From contig JANQQF010000018.1 in NCBI GenBank assembly GCA_028285035.1, positions 1 through 46,492 of the forward strand: a stretch of DNA of 46,492 bases, written 5' to 3'. This stretch comes from Phycisphaerae bacterium (GTDB taxonomy: Bacteria; Chloroflexota; Anaerolineae; 4572-78; J111). The first letter of the stretch is position 1. Each line of letters starts with the position of its first letter. This document shows positions 38,329 to 46,492 of the stretch, piece by piece. The position numbers and the translations under genes are program-made. The notes beneath the pieces were generated by a model, which was not told the origin of the DNA, did no database searches, and saw only the letters and a program-made list of their open reading frames with translations.

Positions 38329-40746
38329 GTGCAGCTTAATCTCCGTTCCCGTAAAGTTTTATACGATATTTGGAAGAACAAATCACGAACCGTTTTGGTG
38401 GTGTTAACCATCTTGATTGGCGTCTTTGCGGTCGGCACCATCTCCCGGGCCAGAGTCATTTTGTCACGAGAGTTAACTGAAAGTTATCTGGCCATCAATC
38501 CAACCAGCGGTATTCTAGCAACTCGCCGGGTGTTTCAAGAAGATCTCTTTGATGCCATCGAGAAAATGCCCGAAATTGATCAAGCAGAAGGCCGCTATCG
38601 AACCCAAACCCGTTTAAAAATCGGCAACGATTGGTATACGCTGGCATTGACCGCCATCGACGATTTTGATGATATTGAAATTAACAGCATTACTTCGGAA
38701 GCGGGTGCCTGGCCTCCGCCTGAGCAAACCATTTTAATTGAGCGCTCTGGCGTTGAATTGATTCGTCAGAATTTAGGCACAACAAATCTGATTGACCAGC
38801 CGGCCGTCATCGAGATGGAAAACGGCAGGCAACATCAATTACACATATCAGGTTTGGTTTATGATCTAACCCAATTCCCCTCAAACATTGCTAATGTCAT
38901 TTTTGGATATACGACCGCAGAAACACTTGAAAATCTGAACGGTGTCGATGGTTATAATCAATTATATTTCACGGCGGCTGATCATCGATTAGACAAAGAA
39001 CATTTACAACAGATTACCCAGTTGGTCCGTGATAAGGTAGAGGTGAGTGGGCTGACGATTACACGGCAGACAATTCCGCCGCCTGGTCGCCACCCCTTAA
39101 ATAACATCATTCAATCCCTTTTGCTCATCTTGGGTGCGCTTGGCCTCTTCTCTATCTTCTTAAGCGCATTTCTCATCGTCAATACGATTTCAGCCCTATT
39201 AACCCAACAGATAAAACAAATTGGGGTGTTAAAAGCACTTGGAGGAGAACGAACCCACATTGCTATAATGTATATGGCTATGATTGCCACATTTGGGCTT
39301 TTGGCGCTCATAATTGCGATGCCCGCCGCAATTGGGGGATCACGTCTTTTGACCTCTTTTTTAGGGTCGCTTCTCAATTTCAGCACGACCGATTTTAGTA
39401 CGCCTCTCTACCTAATCGGGTTGGATGTGTTTACGAGCCTGATTGTACCCATTTCCCTGACCCTCTTGCCCATCCTCCGGGGAACCCGTATCACCGTCCG
39501 AGAGGCCATTAATTCGGATGCAAATATTGCGATGTTTGGCACCAGTCGTATCGATCAAATCCTGAACTTGATCCGAGGGATTCCCATTGCCTTAGCCTAC
39601 GCCTTACGGAATATTTTCCGTAATAAAGCCAGACTGATTTTTACCCTAGTTCCCCTCATTTTGGCTGGCACGATCTTTATTTCGGTCATTTCTTTAAGAA
39701 CCTCCTTACTCTCCACCGTGGAGACCGTTGCTGCTTATTGGCAACAAGATATCCGGGTCGGGCTGCAAGGGGTGCAACGGTTACCTAAAATTGAACGGGC
39801 CGCCTTGACTGTACCAGGAGTGACGAATGTGGAAGGCCGGCTGGTAAAAAATGCGGTGCGTGTCCGCGCCGATGGCAGCCTCAGTAGCCAAGCCATTCGT
39901 ATCCTGGGGGTGGTCCCAAACAGTCCGTTTCTCGACCCCACCTTGATCGAAGGGCGTTGGCTCCAGCCCGAAGATAGCAACGCTCTGATCATCAATGTTG
40001 ATTTTCTGGCGGAAGAGCCTGATCTAATGGTTGGCTCTGAAATCACACTCGATATTGATGGACGAGAACAACGCTGGCACGTCGTTGGCCTCGTCACGGG
40101 GCAAGTCGTTGGTGGGGGTGGATTAATGAGACCCATTGCTTATGTGAACTACACCCATCTTGCTCAAGAAATGGGCGAGGTTGGCAAGGTCAGCGAGATA
40201 CTTGTGCAAACAGCGAATGGTAATGATGCCGCAGAAATCGCTAAAGTCATAGAGGATGATTTTAGTCAAGCAGGGTTACAGACCCGCATCACCGAGTTAA
40301 ACGCTCAAATGCGCTCGGCGATGCAAAGTGCCATTGGCATCATCTTGGCTCTGGTATTGGTCATGACCGTTCTCTTTGCCGTGGTGGGCGGTCTTGGGTT
40401 GACCGGGCTGATGAGTTTGAGCGTACTAGAACGGACCAAAGAGTTGAGTGTTGTTCGAGCTGTGGGCGGTACCAACGATACCGTTCTACAAATTGTCTTA
40501 ATTGAGGGTATATTTATTGGACTGATTAGCTGGTTTTTTGGCGCGATTTTGGCCATCCCAGTCAGTCAGTATCTGGCCGTCATCATCGGCCTTGCCTTCC
40601 AACGCTCTCCTTTAACCTACAGCTTCTCGATCACTGGAATTTTGTTTTGGCTCGTCCTAGTCCTATTCCTAGCTACTGTTGCCAGCTTTCTCCCTGCCTA
40701 CCAAGCCGCACGCATGAGCGTTCGTGAGGCATTGAGTTATGAATAA
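38329..40746 (+). CDS. ABC transporter permease, MacB/FtsX type
   Basis: 805 residues. GTG start with GGGAGG close upstream. It has the duplicated MacB/FtsX layout: TM1 (about 17-37), a periplasmic-type domain (40-255), three TMs (about 262-385), a second short N-terminal helix (about 440-460), a second outer domain and three C-terminal TMs (about 665-800). The endings [12 protein letters not shown] and [16 protein letters not shown] are typical for this family. It works with the ATPase encoded next, overlapping by 8 bp. Such systems extract or export lipids, lipoproteins or peptides. Being right after the lipid cluster makes a lipid cargo plausible. Confidence 0.92.
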   Translation: MQLNLRSRKVLYDIWKNKSRTVLVVLTILIGVFAVGTISRARVILSRELTESYLAINPTSGILATRRVFQEDLFDAIEKMPEIDQAEGRYRTQTRLKIGNDWYTLALTAIDDFDDIEINSITSEAGAWPPPEQTILIERSGVELIRQNLGTTNLIDQPAVIEMENGRQHQLHISGLVYDLTQFPSNIANVIFGYTTAETLENLNGVDGYNQLYFTAADHRLDKEHLQQITQLVRDKVEVSGLTITRQTIPPPGRHPLNNIIQSLLLILGALGLFSIFLSAFLIVNTISALLTQQIKQIGVLKALGGERTHIAIMYMAMIATFGLLALIIAMPAAIGGSRLLTSFLGSLLNFSTTDFSTPLYLIGLDVFTSLIVPISLTLLPILRGTRITVREAINSDANIAMFGTSRIDQILNLIRGIPIALAYALRNIFRNKARLIFTLVPLILAGTIFISVISLRTSLLSTVETVAAYWQQDIRVGLQGVQRLPKIERAALTVPGVTNVEGRLVKNAVRVRADGSLSSQAIRILGVVPNSPFLDPTLIEGRWLQPEDSNALIINVDFLAEEPDLMVGSEITLDIDGREQRWHVVGLVTGQVVGGGGLMRPIAYVNYTHLAQEMGEVGKVSEILVQTANGNDAAEIAKVIEDDFSQAGLQTRITELNAQMRSAMQSAIGIILALVLVMTVLFAVVGGLGLTGLMSLSVLERTKELSVVRAVGGTNDTVLQIVLIEGIFIGLISWFFGAILAIPVSQYLAVIIGLAFQRSPLTYSFSITGILFWLVLVLFLATVASFLPAYQAARMSVREALSYE

Positions 40747-42706
40747 AAAAGGTTTGACAGATATGCTTAATCGACTTGCTTTTTGGCGTCGCAACCCATC
40801 CAATCAAATCAGCAACGGATCAATCCTAACGCCCAACGAAGATGGGGTGCTTATTGATTTACGTCACATCGTCAAAGTGTACGAAACACCCGCTGGCTCC
40901 TTCACCGCCTTAAAAGATATCAATATCCAGGTAAAAGGGGGGGAATTTGTCGCGGTGATCGGCAAGTCAGGGAGTGGAAAGTCAACCCTGATTAATATGA
41001 TGACGGGTATTGACCGTCCCACGCAAGGCGAAGTTTACATGGCTGGCACAGGGATTCATGATTTCAGCGAAACGCAAGTCGCGCGCTGGCGAGGCCGAAA
41101 TTTGGGCGTTATTTTTCAATTCTTTCAGCTACTCCCCACCCTATCCCTCATCGAAAATGTCATGCTCCCGATGGAACTGGTTGGGAACTATACCCCACAA
41201 GAGCGACGCGAACGAGGGGAACATCTTCTGGAATTGGTTGGGCTAGAGGACAAAATCCACAAATTGCCCGCGATGGTCTCAGGCGGACAGCAACAACGCG
41301 CCGCCATTGCTCGTTCATTAGCCAATGATCCACCTATTCTTGTTGGTGATGAGCCAACGGGTAATCTTGACACAAAAACCGCCGATGCCATCTTCAGAAT
41401 TTTTGAGGACTTTGTGGCGCAAGGGCGAACGATGTTGATGGTGACCCACGATCGTGATTTAGCTGGACGTGTGTCACGGGTAATTTACATTGCCGATGGA
41501 GAAGTAACAGGTCAGCAAATTGCGGCTGCCTTGCCCTCCATTAGCAAAGAAGATTTGGTTGATGTATACACGAAGTTGGAGCCAGTAAAATATGGGCCGG
41601 GTGAAGTCATCGTCAAACGCGGTGACGACGCCCATCACATCTACATTATTGCCCGTGGTGATATCGAGGTGGTTCTCAACGAAGATACCCCCCAGGAAAT
41701 TGTGATTGATCGCCTCGGCAAAGGGCAATATTTTGGTGAAATTGGCTTACTTGAGGGCGGCAAACGAACCTCAACGGTGCGTGTGGAGCAGAATTCGGAT
41801 GCTGTTGTGATGCAGCTTGATCGGCAAACGTTTATCAACCTTATGGAGAACTCGGGTGTCACTAAGGACCATATCATTCATCTTTTAAATGAGCGCACTG
41901 AGCGCACCTCGATGGGACTACTTGGTCTGGGAATCGATCAAACCTCACAACTCCCGGCCGAGTTCAAAACCCTCAAATTTGAGCCGGGTGAAACCATCGT
42001 CGAAGAGGGTGACGTTGCCGACAAATTTTACATTATCTCTCATGGGGAAGTTGAGGTCATCAATCGCCGCAGCGATGGTCGCGAAGTTCGAATCAATCGC
42101 TTGGGTTACGCCGAATTTTTTGGCGAAATGGGATTAATGCGTGGTGGCCGACGGAACGCGACCGTTCGAGCCACCGATCATGGGGCCGAGGTCGCCTATA
42201 TTGATCAAGACGATTTCCGCAGGCTCATGATTCAGTCCGACATACAACGGGAAGATCTCCTCACCCTACTTCGACAACGTGCTTTAGGGTTATCGATGGG
42301 TATGCTGGACCTGGATATGTCATTCCTAAATGATATTTCGGGGGATTTAGAGACGGTCACCTATCAGCCTGGAGAAACCATTGTTCAACAAGATGAGGTT
42401 GGTCATCAATTTTACATCATTACCGAAGGCGATTGTGATGTTATCCACCGCTATCCCGACGGACGGGAAGAGATCATCAACCATCTCCAGAATGGCCAAT
42501 ATTTTGGAGAAGCTGCATTGCTGCATGGGGGGAAACGCAATGCCACCGTACGGGCGGGTCTATCGCAAGTTGAGCTACTGGTGATGGATCACGAGATGTT
42601 TCATCAATTAAGACGAGATTATTTAAGCAACAAGCTCGATACCTTTATGCCAAAGCTACAGAGACGGCCCAGAAAAAACGATCTTTTGAATAAATTGGAT
42701 TTTTGA
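40739..42706 (+). CDS. ABC ATPase fused to three cyclic-nucleotide-binding domains
   Basis: 655 residues. The ATPase (about 40-260) has Walker [10 protein letters not shown], signature VSGGQQQR, Walker B ILVGDEP and the H-loop VTHD, and belongs to the LolD/MacB branch. Three cNMP-binding domains follow, with phosphate-cassette motifs FGEIGLL, FGEMGLM and FGEAALL starting near residues 331, 460 and 588. Their spacing of 128-129 residues suggests triplication. Each has an Arg followed by T/N, S/A, T, V (KRTSTV, RRNATV, KRNATV), the position that binds the cyclic phosphate in CAP and PKA. Direct gating of transport by cAMP or cGMP is inferred. The start overlaps the permease end by 8 bp. Confidence 0.93.
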   Translation: MNKKGLTDMLNRLAFWRRNPSNQISNGSILTPNEDGVLIDLRHIVKVYETPAGSFTALKDINIQVKGGEFVAVIGKSGSGKSTLINMMTGIDRPTQGEVYMAGTGIHDFSETQVARWRGRNLGVIFQFFQLLPTLSLIENVMLPMELVGNYTPQERRERGEHLLELVGLEDKIHKLPAMVSGGQQQRAAIARSLANDPPILVGDEPTGNLDTKTADAIFRIFEDFVAQGRTMLMVTHDRDLAGRVSRVIYIADGEVTGQQIAAALPSISKEDLVDVYTKLEPVKYGPGEVIVKRGDDAHHIYIIARGDIEVVLNEDTPQEIVIDRLGKGQYFGEIGLLEGGKRTSTVRVEQNSDAVVMQLDRQTFINLMENSGVTKDHIIHLLNERTERTSMGLLGLGIDQTSQLPAEFKTLKFEPGETIVEEGDVADKFYIISHGEVEVINRRSDGREVRINRLGYAEFFGEMGLMRGGRRNATVRATDHGAEVAYIDQDDFRRLMIQSDIQREDLLTLLRQRALGLSMGMLDLDMSFLNDISGDLETVTYQPGETIVQQDEVGHQFYIITEGDCDVIHRYPDGREEIINHLQNGQYFGEAALLHGGKRNATVRAGLSQVELLVMDHEMFHQLRRDYLSNKLDTFMPKLQRRPRKNDLLNKLDF

Positions 42707-42773
42707 GATCAGGGAGATCAACCAACAGACCGACGTTGCCATTTTCAATAAAATTTGCCAGATCATGCTCTGC

Positions 42774-42803
42774 CTACTATTATTCGGCTCAGAATAATGG
42801 TAG
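42774..42803. other. Strong hairpin between ABC and BMC genes
   Basis: CTAC, a G-T wobble and ATTATTC pair with GAATAAT and GTAG to make a 12-bp stem around the loop GGCTCA. No T run follows on the plus strand. It may protect the 3' end of the ABC mRNA. Confidence 0.5.
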
Positions 42804-42831
42804 CTATCTCTATTAGCAATCTGATCATAAC

Positions 42832-42858
42832 GCCCTGAACTATTGATCTATTCAGGGC
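42832..42858 (+). terminator. Likely terminator after the ABC genes
   Basis: GCCCTGAA (42832-42839) pairs perfectly with TTCAGGGC (42851-42858) around an 11-nt loop, and AATAAATTTAG follows. It is only 51 bp upstream of the aldehyde dehydrogenase start, so it might also be a leader element of that gene. The tail is A/T-rich but not a clean T run. Confidence 0.45.
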
Positions 42859-42909
42859 AATAAATTTAGTCTTCCATATCCAAGTCGATATAATCCAAAG
42901 GGGATGTTT

Positions 42910-44397
42910 ATGCCTCAAGCCTATGACTCAGACTTACAATCTATTCAAGAGGCACGAACCTTAATTGAAGCGGCCTATGAAGCCCAGCAAAAGTTTTTCC
43001 ACTTTAGCCAGGAGCAAGTGGATCGCATTTGTGAGGCGATGGCTGAAGCAGCCTATCGTGAGTCGGCTCGCTTGGGGCAGATGGCCCACGAAGAAACAGG
43101 ATACGGTGTCCCCCAACACAAAATGCTCAAAAATCAGTTGGGCAGTCGCAGTGTATGGGAGTCGATCAAGAACATCAAAACGGTCGGTGTTATCAATGAA
43201 GACCGGGCGAGAGGGCTGGTTGAGATCGGTTGGCCGATGGGTGTCGTCGCGGCAGTCAGCCCTAGCACAAACCCAACCTCGACCGTGATGTTCAAAACCC
43301 TGATCGCTGTCAAAGCCCGCAACGGCATTGTCCACGCGCCGCATCCGGCCGCTAGTGGCTGCTGTGTGGAAACCACCCGAATCATGGTGGAGGCCGGTGA
43401 AGCAGCGGGAATGCCGAAGGGGTTGATTGGCTGTATGTCGAAAATCTCCCTAGAAGGCACCCAGGCCCTGATGAGCCACAAACGTACCTCGGTCATCGTG
43501 GCAACGGGTGGCGGCGAAATTGTGCGGGTGGCGCACAGTTTGGGCAAACCGGCCTACGGTGTCGGCCCTGGCAACGTTCCCTGCTACGTCGATCGCAGCG
43601 CCGATGTCCTCAAAGCAGCCCGCTATATCGTCTCCAGTAAATCCTTCGATCACTCCGTTATTTGTGCCACGGAACAAGCGGTCATCGCGGATAAACCGAT
43701 TGCCCAAACCTTACGAAACGAAATGGAACGACTGGGTGCCTATTTCCTCAGCCCAGCCGAAGCCGAGGCCTTGGGCAAGATGCTCTTTTCACCGCAGGGT
43801 CGGCCCAATGCTAAAGCCGTTGGTCTTTCACCACAAGCATTAGGACAGATGGCAGGTCTCTCAATCCCGTCGAGTGCTCGCATTTTGGTCGCTCGATTGG
43901 ACAAGGTTGGTCGAGATGAGCCACTCTCCCGCGAGAAGTTAACCACCGTTCTTGGTTGGTATGAGTCCGATGGCTGGGAAGCAGGCTGCGAACGATGTAT
44001 CGAATTGATCCGTTTTGGCGGGCGCGGTCATACCTTGGTCATTCACGCCACAAATGAAGATGTCATCCTCAGATTTGGTCTGGAAAAACCCGTCTTCCGT
44101 ATTTTAGTCAACACGATGGGCACGCTTGGGGCGGTCGGACTGACCACGAGCATTATGCCTTCGATGACGCTTGGCTCAGGTGGGATTGGTGGTTCGATTA
44201 GCGGTGACAACATCACCACCACCCATTTGATGAACGTCAAACGAATGGCTTATGAGGTGTCTCCACCACCGTCCGATGTTCTGCTCGGCGGGGCTTCAAG
44301 CCCAATATCACCGTCAAATTCAACGGAAAAACCCTCGGTCACAACTCGTGATGTCGAAGAGATTGTGCGCCGAGTTTTGAAAGAAATAAATCGATAA
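42910..44397 (+). CDS. CoA-acylating aldehyde dehydrogenase, microcompartment type
   Basis: 495 residues from the ATG at 42910, which has AAGGGG at 6 nt; the ATG at 42904 abuts that site and is unlikely. The enzyme family (EutE/PduP-like) turns an aldehyde plus CoA and NAD into acyl-CoA. The catalytic Cys is C252 in SVICATEQ; the nucleotide region has ATGGGEIV and VGPGNVPCYVD. After the core comes a Pro/Ser-rich linker and a C-terminal amphipathic helix, DVEEIVRRVLKEINR, which looks like an encapsulation peptide. Shell and EutJ genes follow. The substrate (acetaldehyde, propionaldehyde, sulfoacetaldehyde or other) cannot be assigned. Confidence 0.9.
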   Translation: MPQAYDSDLQSIQEARTLIEAAYEAQQKFFHFSQEQVDRICEAMAEAAYRESARLGQMAHEETGYGVPQHKMLKNQLGSRSVWESIKNIKTVGVINEDRARGLVEIGWPMGVVAAVSPSTNPTSTVMFKTLIAVKARNGIVHAPHPAASGCCVETTRIMVEAGEAAGMPKGLIGCMSKISLEGTQALMSHKRTSVIVATGGGEIVRVAHSLGKPAYGVGPGNVPCYVDRSADVLKAARYIVSSKSFDHSVICATEQAVIADKPIAQTLRNEMERLGAYFLSPAEAEALGKMLFSPQGRPNAKAVGLSPQALGQMAGLSIPSSARILVARLDKVGRDEPLSREKLTTVLGWYESDGWEAGCERCIELIRFGGRGHTLVIHATNEDVILRFGLEKPVFRILVNTMGTLGAVGLTTSIMPSMTLGSGGIGGSISGDNITTTHLMNVKRMAYEVSPPPSDVLLGGASSPISPSNSTEKPSVTTRDVEEIVRRVLKEINR

Positions 44398-44440
44398 CAC
44401 TGATTACCGATTACTAACCATTTTTTACAGGAGCTAAACA

Positions 44441-44743
44441 ATGGATGTACAAATGATTGCCTTAGGCATGGTAGAAACAAAAGGCTTGGTTGGCGCAATT
44501 GAAGCCGCTGATGCAATGGTCAAAGCAGCCAACGTCCGCTTGATTGGCAAAGAGCAAATCGGTGGCGGGTTCGTCACCGTGATGGTACGTGGCGATGTAG
44601 GCGCCGTTAAAGCCGCTACGGATGCTGGTGCCGCTGCTGCTCGTCGTGTGGGCGAGTTGGTTTCCGTCCACGTCATTCCACGCCCACACTCTGATGTCGA
44701 GTCGATTTTGCCACAGCCAGACGCCGACAAAAAAGGTAAGTAG
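44441..44743 (+). CDS. BMC-H microcompartment shell protein
   Basis: 100 residues, single BMC domain as in PduA/EutM/CcmK, forming hexameric tiles. [20 protein letters not shown], the pore segment [11 protein letters not shown] and [16 protein letters not shown] are all typical. The pore loop IGGGF suggests a narrow glycine-lined pore. A 15-residue charged tail, [10 protein letters not shown] at the end, is not part of the fold. AGGAG lies 8 nt before the ATG. It is the only shell gene in the window; pentamer and trimer shell genes must be elsewhere if a closed shell is formed. Confidence 0.96.
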   Translation: MDVQMIALGMVETKGLVGAIEAADAMVKAANVRLIGKEQIGGGFVTVMVRGDVGAVKAATDAGAAAARRVGELVSVHVIPRPHSDVESILPQPDADKKGK

Positions 44744-44752
44744 GCCTAGCTA

Positions 44753-45589
44753 GTGAAGCCCGACCTTGAGGCGTGGCTCCAACAAGCAGAGCGGGTGATG
44801 GTCTCGAACGAGGTAGCCTCGGACGGAATACCAACACCACCTACCTCAAAAACGGTTCACGTTGGGGTTGATTTAGGCACGGCCTACACCGTTTTGACGG
44901 TACTCGATGAGCATCACCAACCGTTAGCTGGCGCTTATCGTTTTGCCCAAGTCGTTCGTGACGGCCTCGTCGTCGATTTTCACGGCGCGATCAGCCTGCT
45001 TAAGGAGCTGAAGGCTGATGTTGAAGCCAAGCTCGGTTTTGAGCTAACCCACGCCGCGACTACCTATCCGCCGGGGGTGCCCCGCGCTGAGGTGCAAGCC
45101 ACCCGTCACGTGGTCGAAGCAACAGGCCTCATCTGCGAACGATTTGTCGATGAGCCAACTGCTGCTAATGCGGTGCTTCAGGTGGAAAACGGCGCAGTCG
45201 TCGATATCGGTGGTGGCACCACGGGCATTGCTATCATTCAAGATGGACAGGTCATCTACAGCGCGGATGAGCCGACAGGCGGTACTCACTTTTCCTTGGT
45301 AGTAGCTGGGGCACTCGATATGAGCTTTGAAGCGGCTGAGGTTCACAAACGCTCGCCCGAAAATCATGCCGAGCTGTTTCCGTTGGTCAGGCCCGTGATG
45401 GAAAAAGTGGGCACAATTGTCAGTCGTCATATTGAAGCATATCCCATTGATACGATTTATGTGGTAGGCGGCAGTGCTTCCTTTACAGGCATTGGTCCCG
45501 TCATCGCCGAGATCACGAGTGTCGAAACGCATATTCCTACGGCACCGTTGTTTATCACGCCGTTCGGGGTGGCGATGTATGATGAATAG
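44753..45589 (+). CDS. eutJ: EutJ-like Hsp70/actin-fold protein
   Basis: 278 residues from GTG. Actin-fold ATPase related to DnaK's nucleotide domain: phosphate-1 VGVDLGTAYTV (about 37-47), FVDEPTAANAVL, phosphate-2 VVDIGGGTTGIAII (about 149-162) and the adenosine motif YVVGGSASFTGI. EutJ proteins accompany ethanolamine-type microcompartments and are thought to be chaperones or reactivators. The first 32 residues are extra and variable. It begins 9 bp after the shell gene, so the two are co-transcribed. The ribosome binding site is weak. Confidence 0.92.
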   Translation: MKPDLEAWLQQAERVMVSNEVASDGIPTPPTSKTVHVGVDLGTAYTVLTVLDEHHQPLAGAYRFAQVVRDGLVVDFHGAISLLKELKADVEAKLGFELTHAATTYPPGVPRAEVQATRHVVEATGLICERFVDEPTAANAVLQVENGAVVDIGGGTTGIAIIQDGQVIYSADEPTGGTHFSLVVAGALDMSFEAAEVHKRSPENHAELFPLVRPVMEKVGTIVSRHIEAYPIDTIYVVGGSASFTGIGPVIAEITSVETHIPTAPLFITPFGVAMYDE

Positions 45590-45593
45590 AGTT

Positions 45594-45636
45594 TGTGGAG
45601 TTTATAGGGCTCATAGGGTTTATAGAGTTGTTCAAA
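45594..45636. repeat. Short degenerate tandem repeat
   Basis: Copies of TTTATAGGG/TTTATAGAG and GGAGTTTATAGGG alternate over about 43 bp between eutJ and the next gene. Probably a slippage-prone micro-repeat. No function is evident. Confidence 0.5.
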
Positions 45637-45646
45637 GGCAATAAAT

Positions 45647-46336
45647 ATGACAATTGCTATAGGAGTCGATCCAGCATCAGGTAAGGAAACTTGTATCTGG
45701 AAAATTAATGATTATGTATTCGTTAAGCCTCAGAAAGTTCGGTCTGTACTCGAAAAGATACTAGTTGAGAATCCAAATTGTATCATTGCCTGGGATGCAC
45801 CCATTTCCTTTAGCGATATCTCATATTCAGATCGAAATGTTGATAAAGTTACCCGAGCTTGGGCCAAGGAGAAAGTCAAATTAGGTCTATTGGAAAAAAG
45901 TGCCGTGAATGCACTTCCTTTTTCTGGGTTATCACATTGGGTAATTTCTTGCCAAGCATTGGGGTTTCCGTTTGGTAAAAACCTAAACAATCTAAAGTTA
46001 TATGAGGAAACACAATTTAGTGGTATTCAAGGCCAGTTTCTGATCGAAGTTCATCCTGCTGTATCTATGGCTTGTCTATGGGTGGATAAGGGTATCAAAA
46101 ATGTTTTCCCTGTGTATAAGAAAACTAAAGAATCTAGACGCATAATCGTAGAGGAACTCAACCTACCCGAAGCTTGTATTGAAAGCGATGATATATTGGA
46201 TGCTTACGTGGCTTTTCTAATGGCTGACATGTTTATCAAAAGATCAGCAACGTCATTGTGTCAGCCCGCCAATGGTAGCTATGTACTTCCAAATGGAAAA
46301 TCTTTCAGTGAGCTATCTAAGAAAATAGACCAATAA
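45647..46336 (+). CDS. DUF429-like protein, predicted RNase H fold
   Basis: 229 residues. The acidic positions fit the DUF429 family of predicted RNase H-fold nucleases: GVDPASGKETCIW at the N-terminus, IIAWDAPISF (about 48-57), FLIEVHPAVSM (about 131-141) and the C-terminal DDILDAYVAFLMA (about 181-193). The function of the family is not known in detail. Codon use looks more A/T-rich than in the preceding BMC genes, and the gene stands between a micro-repeat and a dispersed repeat, so recent acquisition is possible. AAAGG lies 9 nt before the ATG. Confidence 0.65.
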   Translation: MTIAIGVDPASGKETCIWKINDYVFVKPQKVRSVLEKILVENPNCIIAWDAPISFSDISYSDRNVDKVTRAWAKEKVKLGLLEKSAVNALPFSGLSHWVISCQALGFPFGKNLNNLKLYEETQFSGIQGQFLIEVHPAVSMACLWVDKGIKNVFPVYKKTKESRRIIVEELNLPEACIESDDILDAYVAFLMADMFIKRSATSLCQPANGSYVLPNGKSFSELSKKIDQ

Positions 46337-46425
46337 ACTATTTAAACTCATCAAAATGTTAAAAAAACCTGTAACCCTTATGAACTCTAATAGACGAAAC
46401 ATTTTAAACCCGTAAAATCGGTTCA

Positions 46426-46492
46426 TGTCATTCCCGCGTGCTTCTGGCGGGAATCCACTGCTACAAGGCCTCGTGGATGCCCGACAAATTCA
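46426..46492. repeat. Dispersed repeat at the window end, incomplete
   Basis: TGTCATTCCCGCG starts a well-known kind of bacterial dispersed repeat. A perfect hairpin, ATTCCCGC (46430-46437) with GCGGGAAT (46447-46454), is followed by GTGGATGCCCGACAAATTCA. The right-hand end lies outside the window. It is a different family from the repeat at 14634-14726. Confidence 0.6.

Noticed and set aside
42889..42894. Perfect TATAAT just before the aldehyde dehydrogenase gene
   Set aside because: A start from it would begin inside the ribosome binding site at 42898-42903, and no -35 box is found 16-18 bp upstream.

Overview
The window looks like a chromosomal segment of a Chloroflexota bacterium (Anaerolineae-like is my best guess, not proven). 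The reasons are the long Thr/Pro-rich linkers of the TPTPT type in exported proteins, a large set of membrane-anchored beta-propeller proteins, the style of the class III cyclase and ECF-sigma operons, and a GNAT-like protein of a type I associate with Chloroflexota. Base composition is moderate. No plasmid, phage, transposase or CRISPR signal was seen.

Bases 1-5774 hold an rRNA operon on the minus strand: 16S, tRNA-Ile(GAT), tRNA-Ala(TGC), then a 23S cut by the window start. Its control region is elaborate. Three tandem promoters have TTGACA boxes with exact 17-bp spacers. Two of the promoters drive near-identical leader copies of about 150 bp, each ending in a terminator-like hairpin. A fourth promoter plus terminator-like hairpin lies in the 16S-23S spacer, directly in front of 23S.

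Bases 5775-13814 (minus) carry the conserved dnaX-ybaB-recR block. Upstream of it is an operon of a membrane class III nucleotide cyclase, two Thr/Pro-rich surface proteins and a membrane-anchored C39-like/TPR protein. A MutT-type Nudix gene (plus) and a palindromic dispersed repeat follow. Bases 14737-21348 (minus) are a five-gene operon: ECF sigma factor, a PQQ-propeller protein with an N-terminal segment that may be an anti-sigma region, a Tat-type Rieske protein, a BNR-propeller lipoprotein and a secreted TIM-barrel glycosidase.

Bases 21834-38232 (plus) are the most striking part: eleven co-oriented genes that read as an undescribed lipid pathway. They are a FAAL-ACP-alpha-oxoamine synthase fusion, a sulfotransferase, a B12 radical SAM enzyme, a pair of SMR-type small transporters, a sulfotransferase-VOC fusion, a GT4 glycosyltransferase, a GNAT-like acyltransferase, a second and closely similar B12 radical SAM enzyme, a FAAL-ACP-luciferase-like monooxygenase fusion and a third sulfotransferase. 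My model is a sphingolipid-like long-chain base made on the first fusion. It would be N-acylated with a chain prepared, and perhaps hydroxylated, on the second fusion. It would then be methylated or otherwise changed by the radical SAM pair, glycosylated and/or sulfated, and flipped across the membrane.

Bases 38329-42706 encode a MacB/FtsX-type ABC permease and an ATPase fused to three cyclic-nucleotide-binding domains, an unusual architecture. Bases 42910-45589 hold a small bacterial microcompartment cluster: CoA-acylating aldehyde dehydrogenase with a likely C-terminal encapsulation helix, a BMC-H shell protein and EutJ. A DUF429-like protein and a second dispersed repeat close the window.
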